Origin: Annona cherimola | Lineage: Eukaryota; Streptophyta; Magnoliopsida; Magnoliales; Annonaceae | Assembly (NCBI GenBank): GCA_030490835.1 | Contig: CM059972.1 | Coordinates: forward strand, 37,303,452 to 37,367,451 | Reading direction: 5' to 3' | DNA: 64,000 nucleotides | Part shown: positions 1 to 11,769 of the stretch, piece by piece | How positions within the stretch are numbered: position 1 is the stretch's first letter | How the letters are laid out: each line of letters starts with the position of its first letter | Translations under genes and position numbers: made by a program | The notes under the pieces: generated by a model | The model's input: only the letters and a program-made list of their open reading frames with translations | What the model was told of the DNA's origin: nothing | Database searches by the model: none

Positions 1-2
1 TT

Positions 3-686
3 CTTGTCAAGGTAGAAAATTTCATCTTTCCAGCAGATTTTATTATCCTGGATTATGAAGAAGACCGGGATGTGCCAATTATTCTAGGACGATCTTTCCT
101 TGCAACGGGTAATGCAATAATTAATGTACGAGCCAGAGAATTAACCATGCAAGTGCAAGATGAACAAGTCACATTTAATGTGTTTAAGGCGACACAGCAC
201 CCAAATGATTCAGAGGATTGTTTCATGATTGATATGGTTGATTCAGCGGTTCAAAAATCTCTTTCAACTGCTATCAAGGAGAACTCAAAGGAAACTGCGT
301 CGAAGGAGGACTGCACAATCACTACAAGTATAAAAGAAGACATATATACTTATACAGAAGAACAATTCGCTCCTCATATCATGCTTGAACACTTGGCCGA
401 GCTGATGGAAAACCAGGAAATGGAAGAAGAAGTTGATGAAGGAATAGAGGGTGATACAATTGAGAAAATTGAACAGTATCATATCCAAATGACTCTATTT
501 TGTTTTCCAAAAATTCAGATGTTGTATGACTTAATGGAACAATGCATAACTGATCCTGATAAACTCGTAGATGAAAGCAACATCTTGAAGCTGTCATTAA
601 TTCCAGACACCGATAAACTCATCTATTCTATTTATGAAATTCCACAAAAGAGGCTAACTGATCCATTTGAAGAGGCATGGAAGAAA
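3..686 (+). pseudogene. Ty3/gypsy (Athila/Tat-like) polyprotein fragment, retropepsin C-terminal part
   Basis: Open reading frame entering from the left edge in the frame of base 3. It carries the hallmark end of a plant gypsy aspartic protease: a F-x-FPADF-like stretch, a DYEEDRDVPIILGR motif and then FLATG, followed by an acidic linker of about 190 residues. In intact Athila/Tat elements this linker leads into reverse transcriptase. The catalytic D-S/T-G would lie left of the window. The frame is broken at 687 by a long solo LTR. After the LTR's target duplication (6463-6467) the same frame continues for about 20 codons and then stops, with no RT, RNase H or integrase, so the pol core is deleted. 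Non-functional. Family call is from the motif only; Athila versus another Tat-clade lineage is not resolved. Confidence 0.8.
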
Positions 687-3600
687 TGTGGCGCCCCAAA
701 CTGAGCGTCACATCCTAGCCCTTACCTCAAGATTGGATTGATTGGTAAACGTGATCAAGATTGTTGCCCTGTCACATGGCGGGATTTATCGGATGTTTAT
801 CCTGTTAATCGTGGACATATAGAGTTCATAAAAACTTCATATTCTCATAAATTCATTTTCATACATTTCTAAGTCATTTTGAATCATTCATTTCATACAA
901 ACATGCAGTTCAGTGACATTTCATCTTTTACCTAAATCAGATGTCACTGCATGTATAAAACAGAGTCATCCATACAAAACATTCGAATAGTTTACATCTA
1001 TTTAACATAAAGCACTACATGTAATTTTACAATCATTCCACATCAACTTCATAACATAAGTTCCATAAGTTCTTCCATGAACTCCTTAAGCCGGTGCTAG
1101 CTCCTTCGTCGTGTCCTGTCCATCACCTGTCTTTGGGTTTGGAAAACAAAATCGTGAGTCAAAACTCAATAAACAAGCTATTTTCATTTTTCAGGAAAAT
1201 CATTTCAGACAACATTTTTCATTTAAAATCAACTTGGAAAGCATCTTATACCTTATTCAAAGGTATATCTTTAAAATATGAAATCACGTACCCATCACGG
1301 GTCTCATATGCATAATGCCATATGAAAAACATGAACATGAACATCATATCTCCCTTAGGATGGAAGCTAGCTAGGCAACCATCCGTCACGTTAACTCCCA
1401 TTTCAGAGAGGGCGCCGCCAGCCATCGGCCTATTACAAGCGACTTGGTCACACCAAGGAGGCACTATCGGTCCGCTTACACCCTTCAAGTGGACCTAGTA
1501 TCCTGTGCATATGAACTTTTGCATAAACTCATCTTTAACATGCTAGCATGATTTTTCAATCATAAATATTAAACCACATCTTTTTTCCATAGCATTTATA
1601 AAAGAAACATTTCATAATAACATTGCATTTGAAATAAACATCATTTCAACACCATTTTGCTAAGGGATGGCCATCCTTAAACCCATTAGAAATAATTTCA
1701 TAGTTTCATCAAACAAGTTAGAATACAATTTGCATTTATGGAAACAAATTAGAAAAGCAAAAATCTTTTAGAAAATTTGCTTGCTTACCTGAAGCTCTTA
1801 GCTTTCCGTCACCACTTTCTCTTTGCCTTTGCCTACATAAGAATAGTATGATTTTTCATATATTCCTTTTCATTACATGACATTCAGTTTTCCAACCCAT
1901 TTCATGCACTCATAGCATTCAATTGATTGCATTTGTCGTTATACACATATATAGCCCATTTCATGGCTAACACATAACATGGCTCACATAACCCATACAT
2001 AGGGTATTCATTTCAATTTTCATAAATTCATTCATAATTCATTATACATAGGATTCTTAACCTCTTTTTGCCATTTATCACATTTTTTACAACCATTCAT
2101 TCATCGATGTTCGTTTCAAACACCCGTTATCATCATAAATGGCATTATGAAATTCCAAAATTGGAATTTCACATCATATCATGTAAAACAGACTTATTTT
2201 CATGAAATTCATCATATTTTATGCATTTTTGCATAAAATTACCTTCCACAAGTTATTTGTCACATAAACCCATCTAACTCTTTCACATATGCCCCTTTTC
2301 GTCATACATACGTATGGTATTTCATAAAATCTTCTAGGCAACATTTCATCTTATTTTCCAGCGGTTTAATTACCCTTTAATACCACTTTACTTAAGGTAT
2401 TTTCATGGGGTTTAAAAATCCATTCGTCATAGATTCCCATAACAACAAGTTTGGAACTCGTTTTCCACCCGTTTAACGTGTCTTTTGACACATAACTATG
2501 GAAAGCCCTAAAATCCGAATTTTTTCAGAAATATATCCATTTTTCTCAACCCATTTTCTAGGGTTTAACACATATTCAACATTCATACATTTTCATTTCT
2601 CAAAACAGCGGGTAACCCACACGTTTTGAGACCCATTTCCACTCCATACATGCATTACTTCAAAAATTCATAAAAATCAGTTCTAGGGTTTATTTTTCTC
2701 AAATATTTTGGGCATCCATAAAATATAGGGTATTTTACCCTACATAGCATACATAAAACATGCAAGTCCATTTCCATAACATTTTAAGCATATAAACGTA
2801 GGAATTAGGTCCAAATCGACACTTTGCATTCCATAACTTTAAATTTTCATCAATTAAGCATAAACCTTCATATATTTGGCATAAATTAATGATTCATAGC
2901 TTAATCAAAACATCAAATCAAAACATCAACTTATCTTGGAGATTTAGGGTTTAACATCTTGGATTTTTCATTTCATATGCATGCATAACTCCATTTCCAT
3001 CAACTTTAACTTAAACATTCATGCTTAAAACTTAATACCCATTCCATATTCATGCAAAGGAATGTTAAAAAATCATTTTACATATTCTTTAAGCATGCTT
3101 TTCATTTCCAAGTTTTGAGTTTAAAAACTCAAGTTAAACAACTCAAAATCATCATATACTTACTTGGATTTGTAGCAAATCAAATCTTAGCAACTTGAAG
3201 TGATTTCTTCTTCAAGTTCTCCTTCTTTTTCCCTTTATTTCCTTCTTGTTTTTTCTGGCTAGGTGGGACGTGAGAACTGGTTCCCTTGGACGTTGGCAAC
3301 ACTTAGAAATTTTTTCCCAAAAATCATCTCAAATCAACGTGCAAAGGGCTTATATATTGCTGGATTTTTCCCAATTGTGGGACCCACTTGTGCTGCAATT
3401 CTACATCCATAAATGCATCTCTATCTACCATATGAGGTGGGTGAATTTGGGCCATGTAAATTGCACTTTTACTTTTTTACAAAATCACAAAATTCTGCAT
3501 CTCTTGACCGTAAATCTGCATTGCCATTTCACGCCCAAATCTGTCCAGATTTTTGCATCCCATTTTTCATTTTTATTTCATGTATAAATGTGGGTAATTT

Positions 3601-4627
3601 ATGCTCCTAATCACCCTTTAATTCCTCCATAAATTTTGTGTTAAGAAAAATTTATAAAATGGCTAAAACTGCCACTTTTCTGCACACTATTCCACCCACT
3701 ATGTTGTCCACGATCAGCTGGGTTGCACATGCCTTTCCCATTTTTTTTATTTCTGAAACCTTGAATAATTGCATCCACATTCATTTACTTTCATCTCAGC
3801 AACATGTGGAATTTTTTAAAATTTTTAAAAAAAAATATTTGGACAGCCCAAACAGCCTTGGACGTCCATGTCTTGCCACCTTAGTTATGCTCCCATAGCT
3901 TCATCATTCCATGCGTTGATTGAATGGATAATTTCCATATTTGTGTTTTTTCAATAATTACATAAAATACCCAAGGAATGGCCTGAAATTTTCCACCTCA
4001 AATTCCCTTTGCATCAAGCATTTATGTATGGTACTCTAGCATTATTGCCTTGGTACTTTTGTGGAGCATAAGTCAAACATGCCCACCTTTTTCAATGCAG
4101 GAATTTTCCCAATATTTCATGCACAATCCAATCCATTCAAAATAAATATCTCACCATTTCATTCAATCGTTTCAAATTTCAACTCAATCCGAGTTTTCTA
4201 GCTCCCGATATAGCCGTTTAAAGTTAACGGTTGAAATGAACATATGCTTAAAAATTCATAATTATCATTTCATCAAGAATTTTCATAATATTTTAATCCA
4301 TAATACCAAGCCTAATATTAACAATTTTTATTTCAAATTTCACTTGAATTCTCCTTTTAGGCGTTGAGCCATGAATTTTTCAATATTTTCCATCACACTT
4401 GTCAATTTCCATATTAATTTCCATAATTCATTTGAAATAATGGAAAATGATTTTTCATGATATATTTGCACACTTAAATCATAAATAATTCATTCTAAAC
4501 CCATTGTCTCATTTAGGCTCAAAATGCTTAATCACATCATTAATGTTAACCCATAACCCTAATTGCCATAATTAACAAAAATCATAAAATACCTTCATAA
4601 TTCCATAATTCATAAATAATTATCATA

Positions 4628-6408
4628 TGTTAGAAACAATGTTTAAAACAAAACAAAATTGACCAAAGCTTAAGTTTTGATGATTAACAAAGGCTAATTT
4701 GAGTATAATAAAGAGTACTAATGAGTTTGCTCAATGATTTAAAGAACTGAAATAGCCAAGTCGATCCCCAAGTCGACTTGGACTTCGACTTAGGGTGAAG
4801 TCAATCCCAAAGTCGACTCCACTATCGACTTGACTTTGAACCTCAAAGGCAAAATCAGAAATGGAAGAGTAGCAGGTGAAGTCGCAGGCTAAGTCGACTC
4901 CACTTGCGACTTGGGAAGCCAAGTCGCACACGAAGTCGACCTCACTATCGACTTCAGTCGAGAAAAACTGTCCATACCTGATTTTGGGGCACAAAGCTGC
5001 CCAAGTCGCAGGCCAAGTCGACTCCAGGTGCGACTTGGGTGAAGTCGCAGACAAGGTCGACTCCATCCTCGACTTGAGAAGTTCAGACTTCAAAATACAG
5101 TTCCAAGCCCATTCCAAGAACCTACTTTAACTTTATCAAGATCCAAATCAAGGAGCAAAGACTATTCTCAAAGATAAACTCAAGTTCAAAGTAAGAATAC
5201 ATGTTCAAGATCAAATCAAGTCTATCAAGTCCTAAATATCAAATGACTCCAAAGCAAAGCAAGGTACATGAATCTGTCCTACAAGAATCAAACTCTCCAA
5301 AGATTCATGAGGTTTAAGCCTATCCAAGATAAACCAAAAACAAGGACTTCAAGATTAACAAGATCTACAAGTATGAGGAATCATCCAGAATGAAAATGAT
5401 TCAAAGGAAGAAAGCCAAGCATGATAGAAGCAGATCAAATGAAGATCAAAGCATTTTCAGCAAAAACCGATCCAAGTCGCAAGTCAAGTCGACTCCAGGA
5501 TCGACTTGAGTCAAAGTCTGAAGCCAAGTCGACGAAGACTCAGACCTGGGAATCTGAAGAACTGGAGTCGCAGACGAAGTCGACTCCAGATGCGACTTGG
5601 GAAGCCAAGTCGCATGCCAAGTCGACTCCACCTTCGACTTGGAAAATAACGTTCGAATTTTTGAACGTTGGAGATCATTTATTGCGCGCCAACCACCTCT
5701 ACAACGTTCAAATCTTCCTCACTCTATAAAAGGACACTCAAATGAACGTGAAAATATATACAAGACACTCATATACACTACTATACACACTATAAAGTCC
5801 AAAGAGAGAAAAGAAGTGCAAGAAGGAGTTTCTATTTCATTTTCTCCATATTTGAGTGGTCCATATACATTCAAAGGAAGAAAGAGCCTCAAGTTGCAAG
5901 CTGCTTCATCGATACTCATCCAAGCTGCTTCTACAATCTCTTCCTCGAGCTAAACTTGCCTACACATCTCTGTAAAGTGTAGTTTTTCTTATTTCAAGTC
6001 TTGTTGTATTAAACTTGATTTAGCTTGGGTAGCTAAGATCAAGTATATGCAAAGTAGTGTGTGATTGGAGTGGAACTCATCACCTACTTGTGCTGTGTGT
6101 TGTGTATGCCCCCTAGAGCTGAAATCTAGAAGAGAGCGGAGACTCTAAGTGTATTTGAGGAATACATAGTGGAACCCAAGTCACAACGGAGTGTGAGCTT
6201 GGAAGAGTGGAGTAGGGAAGGTTTGCCCGAACCACTATAAATCTTGTCTTCTGCTTCCTTTTACTGCTTTATCTTAATTGCTCTCTATTTTCTTTCAAAA
6301 GGGGATTAATCTTTCAAGGGGTTAAGATTTTTAATTTACCAAAGAATTTTTTAAAGAACCTAATTCACCCCTCCCCTCTTGGGTTTAGCCATCAACTCGG
6401 GACCAACA
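4628..6408 (+). mobile_element. Solo LTR of Sirevirus-like copia element nested in long LTR copy 1
   Basis: Starts TGTTAGAAAC and ends GGGACCAACA, with the exact 5-bp duplication TCATA on both sides (4623-4627, 6409-6413). It matches the 5' LTR at 59306-60916 along its length, including the opening about a missing start of transcription region, the GTCGAC-rich arrays, the TATA region and the closing 'ACCCCTCCCCTCTTGGG' stretch. The flanking long-LTR sequence resumes exactly as in copy 5 (57.85-57.97 kb), confirming nesting. It is the youngest of three layers here: gypsy, then long LTR, then this LTR. Confidence 0.93.
5725..5732 (+). promoter_or_regulatory. TATA box of the Sirevirus solo LTR
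   Basis: TATAAAAG, 16 bases after an inverted repeat GAACGTTG/CAACGTTC (5663-5670 with 5702-5709). Same architecture as in the LTR at 59306. It would mark the U3/R boundary region; the R start cannot be fixed from sequence alone. Confidence 0.6.
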
Positions 6409-6467
6409 TCATATACATGTTCAATGCATACATATAGGTCCTACATGGGTTAGGGTTTCACAAGAAA

Positions 6468-7468
6468 TCTGAACCTTCATGGTGCAATTCGCATAGAAGG
6501 AAATTTGAAAAAGCAGGAATTGGTTAACCAATAGCGGGAACGTCGGGCTGAGGACGTTAAACTTAGCGTTGAATGGGAGGCAAACGATTACTTATTTTTA
6601 TTTTTATTTTTGTTTTTTTATATGTAGGAGAATGATTTGGAGCTCAATCTCATAAAGATCATGCTAGGAAGCAGCTGGGAGCTAAAATTTCGAAAAAATC
6701 ACTGAAGCACATTAGCGCCTAGGCAACGCAGCATGGCGCCCTGACGTCGGGATGATGATCTCGAAGAACACGGAGTGCTGAACTAGCGCCTAGGTGCCGC
6801 ATGATGGCCGTGTCGTGGACAGCGTAACCCAGACGACCTTATAAGGCTCAGGTTAGGGTCCTAAACCCTAATCCCAGGCTCCGGCGCCACCCCTTTTCTC
6901 CCCTCTTCATCTACAATCCTTGTTGCCTTGATTCCAATCCATTTAAACCACATTTCATCATCAATCATACCACCAATCTCACCTCCATTCATTCCTTTCC
7001 GTTTTCCATTCCGTTTCCACTTTTTCCCCTTTCTTAGATCCATCGAAAATCCATCCAAAAATCAAGTTTTTCCACACCATATCACAAGCCCCATCCCTAA
7101 CATCTATTTCCTATTCATTTTCCCTCCATTTCAAGCCCCATCCCCTCTTTTTCTTCTGGTCGGCATCAATTTTCAAAGGCAGCACAGCAGCGCCTAGGCG
7201 CCACCATATCGCTCCTCGACGCCAGTTCAGAAAACTGCAATTTTAGAATTCCAAGTTGAAAAGCTCCTGGGGTAATTTCTCTTGTTCTTTGGTGAATTCT
7301 AAGTGTGTTGCAAGTTGTTTGGTGTTGGATTACTGCAAGATTGGCATTTGGATTGGAATTTATGTGGTTGGACAGCGGATTTGAGTTCTGTGTGCAGTTC
7401 TTGGGTGTTGCTTCTTTGAATTGGCTGTAGACTGTGGTTTTGGCGATTATTTGATATATATTAGAGAC
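6468..7468 (+). other. Gypsy element internal non-coding region between pol remnant and env-like ORF
   Basis: After the remnant pol codons the sequence holds a stretch at about 6540-6585 (CTGAGGACGTTAAAC, then GGGAGGCAA) that resembles the conserved post-integrase segment of Athila/Tat elements. From about 6700 there are several GCGCCTAGG motifs (6715, 6785, 7190), and from 6890 to 7170 a pyrimidine-rich CCATTTC/CCC stretch. No gene is supported here. Confidence 0.55.
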
Positions 7469-9118
7469 ATGACTTCCTCATCCTCCGCCAAAAGGAAGAA
7501 GACTCAGGATCTAATTGAGTTTGACGCCAACAGCTTCGTGTCCGCTCAAGCTTTCAAACGATACACGGACTCGTTGCAAAAGCGCCAATTGATTCCAGAA
7601 TGGGGCATAAAAATTGAGTCATTCTCTGACAACTTCATCAACGCCTTGAATGCCCGAGGTTGGAAAATGTTCTTAGCGTAGCCTTAGCCCGCGATCGTGC
7701 TAGTAGTAAAGGAATTCTACGCCAATGCGGTGGAGCACGAGTAGGGAAGAGTCAAGGTTAAAGGAAAGATCATCCCATTTCACCCCTTCTATGAGACGCC
7801 CGCTTTTGATCGCCCAGACCAGTATGAGGCCTTTTTGGAGGGAGAGGACAGAGACGTCAACTCCATCACAAGGTATGCCTGTGAAAGGCCTCCGACGTGG
7901 AAGTCGACGAGAGGGTAACTCACATCCTTCAAGTGCAGCGACATGATGTATGACGGGAGGATGTTTTTCCACTTTATCTTTGCCAGGATGATGTCGTCGA
8001 CCCATGTCAGCAAGGTCACGATGGACAGGGCACTCCTACTACATGCCATCTATAGTGGGATGACGATTGACGTGGGAAGACTGATTTATCACCAGATCTG
8101 CGCTAACACAACAACTCCCATGGCAGTTACTAGTTTCCATCCCTGATCACAGGGCTCTGTAAGAGGGCAGGAGTCAGATGGGAGGCAACTGAGGAAGTCC
8201 TGAACTGCCAGGCAATCATCGATGACCTGTCCTACCTAGGGGTGTTAATGGTCATGGTCAACCCGTTAACCTGCTCGTTCAACCCGTTAATAAATGGGTT
8301 TGGGTTGGGATTTTTGAATAAATGGGTTATGATCCGTCAACCCGTTCAACCATTTAATTAAATAAACGTATTAGGGTTGAGGTTTCGCAACCCGTCAACC
8401 CGTCCAACCCGTTTATTTAACCCGTATAACTCATTTAATATAATATATTATAATATATATATAATATTTATAACAGGAATTGACATTAAAGAGATTACTT
8501 GAGATTGAAGCTGATGTTTTCAAGCCAAAATAACTTAAATTCAGGTATGTTAGCTTCGAATTATTTAATTTATTTAAATTTACATACTTTATTGAAGATT
8601 TTTAACATGAAAATTAGTAACAAACACAACCCGTTAACAACCCGTTAGTCCGTTTATTAAATGGGTTATAAATGGGTTAGGGTTGAAGTTTTTTAAATGG
8701 GTTAATAAACGGATTAGGGTTGAGATATATTAAATGGATTAGGATTAGGATTAGGCTTCAACCCGTTCAACCCGATCCGTTAACACCCCTAGTCCTACCG
8801 CACCCAACCCCGGGTCCACACCGCCACGAATTGCCCCACAGCAGCACCATCAGCTGGACCCTCCTCTCAATCGCCAACCACCAGCGAGTGACTGACCAAC
8901 CTCAAGAACCTCATGGTGGCTCAAGCCAGGTTTTTGCAGCAGTTCAACCGAGCAATGGAGGCCCACTTCTGAGGTTGATGGAGGAGCGCCACATTGATGC
9001 ATCAACCCTTCCACCATTCCTATCGACGCCTCCGGAGTTCCGAGCATGCTTCGGGCAGTCCTCCCAGCAGCATGGTGGTGAGAGCGAGGACGAGGACGTG
9101 ACCGAGTCCGATTCATGA
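7469..9118 (+). pseudogene. Env-like ORF of Athila/Tat gypsy element ('putative plant transposon protein' family), interrupted
   Basis: Begins with a Ser-rich start and a short basic stretch (SSSSAKRKK), then the family pattern F-V/I-S-x-x-A...RY..S...R..IPE.G, followed by 'RGW' near residue 68 and, after a stop, 'VVKEFYAN'. This order matches the env-like ORF found downstream of integrase in Athila-type elements. It has several stop codons and frame changes between 7679 and 8150 and is split by a hAT MITE (8237-8791). The sequence resumes after the MITE's target duplication and ends in an acidic tail (SEDEDVTESDS, stop at 9116-9118). The product would have been a virion-envelope-like or accessory retroelement protein, now dead. 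Confidence 0.65.
8237..8791. mobile_element. Non-autonomous hAT-type MITE
   Basis: Perfect 8-bp target duplication GTCCTACC (8229-8236 and 8792-8799). Terminal inverted repeats are TAGGGGTGTTAATGG on the left and its near-perfect complement (CCGTTAACACCCCTA) on the right. The 8-bp duplication and TAGGGGTG ends are typical of plant hAT elements. The 555-bp interior has no transposase and is packed with AACCCGTT / AATGGGTT repeats, probably subterminal transposase-binding sites. It sits inside the gypsy env-like ORF. A decayed relative lies at about 32.6-33.45 kb. Confidence 0.92.
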
Positions 9119-10282
9119 GGGAGTCCCGGTCCTTTTTATTTTTTATTTTATTTTATTTTACTTTATTTTTCTTTATTAGGTCATTTTTAGTATCATGCAT
9201 TGAGGGCAATGCATCTCTCAAGTTTGGTGGGGTGTATAATTCTCGACCGTAGGTTTGTTTTTCATGTTTTGTTTAGATTGCATATTATGTCAACTTATGC
9301 TAATGAAAGTTATCTTTGTTCAATCAATTTTAATGAAAATGTGTAAGGTTGAGGAAAATCTTTGACTTGGAATTAAATTCATGAAAAATGTGGTAATTCA
9401 GATTAAGGACTATGTGTAAAAGAAATTTGCAAGTGACATGTGAATGAATCAAGAGAATTTCATAGTACATTGTTCTAATTCCAGTATATGTTAATTTTAC
9501 AACTAAAATGATAAGAACTGAGTTAAACAAATGTTAACCAAGTGCTTTAAGGGAATTAATGGATTCAGAAATGGTAATACTTCAAAAAAAAATCTTCTGG
9601 CATGTTCAGTATCCCTACCAAGTCATCAGAACAATAAAAAGGGGGTGATTGACCTAAGTTGAGTAACCGGGACTTAGCATAAATAAATGTCAAAGTTCAT
9701 GTAAAAAACCGAAGGAAAATCACAGTAATAACGCTTTAAAATCAAAACTCTCCCTAGATACCCTGAAATATGGTGAGGGGAGCCAAAAAATAATAATGAA
9801 AAATAAAATAAAATAAAAAACAGATCTCCAGATATCCTGAAATATGGTGAGTAGAGTTTTGCAAGAAGTTTGGGGGGAAAGAATACGCAGTTGGGCAAAA
9901 ATTGAATCCAGTGAATAATTACCATTTCCTTTGACTAGTTAGTTCAGCTTAAACCTTATTTCGCTTGTTTGGATTGATTTTCTATCTATTTTTTTTATCA
10001 AGAGGAAGATTAGCATGTTGAATTATTACTCTGTACTAGAGAATTCTATCATCTACATGTAACTTGGGTCGCAATTGAAAAAATGAAAATGCATGTCCTG
10101 TTTTGTGAAATGGATGATTTTTCAAGTTTAGATTATTCTTGACCTTATCGAATAAAGAAATGGATTGATAGAAGCATAATGGGAAGCAGGTTGAGTTGAC
10201 GGAGTCCAAATTCATTTGTTCATTCATTCATTCATTGTGTTTGATGTGTTGCTCGAGGACTAGCAATATTTAAGTTTGGGGG
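9119..10282 (+). other. Gypsy 3' internal region up to polypurine tract
   Basis: Non-coding sequence after the env-like ORF. 'GAGGGCAATGCATCTCTCAAGTTTGG' type text near 9200-9230 is split over the usual Athila/Tat 3' region, and a second 'AAGTTTGGGGG' at 10272-10282 is the likely polypurine tract immediately before the LTR. A partial duplication is visible at 9745-9775 and 9825-9852 (both contain 'CCTGAAATATGGTGAG'). No gene is supported. Confidence 0.6.
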
Positions 10283-11765
10283 TGTGATAACTCATGAAAA
10301 TGTGAGTTATCATGGCCCATTTCAGACTATTTTTGCATGTTAGTCCAAGGGATTAGGTTTAGTTTGCATCCATTTAGCTGAATTTTCACTGGCTTTGCAT
10401 TTTAGGAGCATTACATGGTTTTTATGCATTTTTAGCATAAATTAGGTATTTTTAGTTCATTTATTTAGTTTATTTATTTTTTGCAGGAAGGACGGATAAT
10501 TACAAGTAGGCGAGTGAATCAATTGCATAATAGAGTCAAGTAGAGAGGTAAGTAGGCTGGCGCCCAGGCGCCACCCTGCATGCCTTTGCCAGAATCTCCA
10601 ACACCTCACACAGTAATACCCAGACGAGCCTAGAAGAGTTTTTAGGTCACTAGGCTTCCAGGGAGTTGGCGCCCAAGCGCCAGCTAGGGGCGCCTAGGCA
10701 CCAAGGCATGAGTCTCCAGGGCATTCAGAAAGGTTTCCAAGTTACATAGCACATAGAGGGTTGACGCCTAGGCGCCACTACGCATCCATACGCGCAGGTT
10801 TCTACACGTGTGCTGTGCAGGCCAACAAGTTTAAATAGAAACCTAGACCCACGTGCGCAAAAGGAGAGAGCCGACAGAACAGACACCCAGAGAAGGAAAA
10901 GAACCCATTTCAAGCACAAATCGAAGAGAAGATCCAATCCAATTGGTGGAAACTGCAGAGATCCAGTTTTCTATTCCTCTTTCTATTTTTCTTACTTTAT
11001 TTTCCTAGATACTTACAATATGGATGTAAAGAATTTTTATACAATGTTTTTGAGCGAAACTTCCTTGAGATGGATAGTTAGGATGAATTGAACCCCAAAC
11101 TATATTGTCTTGGTTCTTCAAATTTCAGGAATGAATATTTGATTTTCTATATGATTGTGCGTTGTGGATTTACCCTTGCATATGATGTTTAATATTTTTT
11201 ACAAGATTAGCTACCTTATAAGATGATTTAATTGCATGATTAATCCTTGGAAAAGAAAAATCTCTGCTAGATCCATGTGTAGGGCATAAGTTTCCTCTTC
11301 GTTAAGAGAAGTTGTTTAATGAATAGAAATATACCGTTAAACCCTATGTAGTTATGAACAAGTTATGAATTTATCAATTTCACTTTATTTAATGGCATGG
11401 GAACATATCAATTGAGTAGGGTATAATTAGCTTTATATGCATTAGAAGACATATATAAGGATTAATGAACTTGGACTAGTAAATCGCTGCACAATCTAAT
11501 GAAAAAAAACCAATGTGATATAGTTTAGATTCAAGGATTCCAAACTATCCATCTGTCATCCCCAATCGATAACTTTCTTTTAGTATTCCAGTGTTCCGTG
11601 AACTCTTTTCTACTGCATTTGATAGTTTTAGTTTTAAGTTGAAATCTCAATTTTCTACTCACCGAAAGCAACTAAACTGATTAATAATCCTAGTTAGTTC
11701 ATTTCCTCGTGGGAACGATACTCTACTCTCTCTTTATTACTGGATCGGCACGTATACTTGTGTTA
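10283..11765 (+). mobile_element. 3' LTR of the Athila/Tat-like gypsy element, right end truncated
   Basis: Starts directly after the polypurine tract with TGTGATAACTCATG and a 9-bp hairpin (GATAACTCA at 10286-10294 with TGAGTTATC at 10303-10311). It contains repeated GCGCC/CCTAGG/GGCGCC palindromes (10560-10765) and, near 11.7 kb, the 'CGTGGGAACGATACTCTACT' text that precedes LTR ends in this clade. The end is replaced at about 11765 by copia gag sequence. The true terminus and the matching target duplication are not visible. Confidence 0.65.
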
Positions 11766-11769
11766 AAAT

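Larger units (their letters stand above)
687..6462 (-). mobile_element. Solo LTR of the long-LTR family (copy 1), with a nested copia solo LTR
   Basis: Reads TGTGGCGCCCC...GGGTTAGGGTTTCACA on the plus strand and is flanked by the perfect 5-bp duplication AGAAA (682-686 and 6463-6467), so insertion and later LTR-LTR recombination are clear. It splits the gypsy protease-linker frame. Without the nested element it is about 4.0 kb, roughly 2 kb shorter than copy 5, mainly because it lacks the hairpin arrays seen in copies 4 and 5. Strand is given by taking the TGTGATACC end as 5'; this rests on one TATA-like box in copy 2 and on the direction of wobble pairs in the hairpins of copies 4 and 5. No internal region of this family is present in the window, so its superfamily is inferred only as Ty3/gypsy-like (long LTR, 5-bp duplication). 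Confidence 0.85.

Noticed and set aside
4876..5729. ORFs with repeated KSTP/ATWEAKSH-like peptides in the Sirevirus LTR
   Set aside because: They are translations of the GTCGAC arrays and appear in several frames and both strands; no start context or conserved protein.
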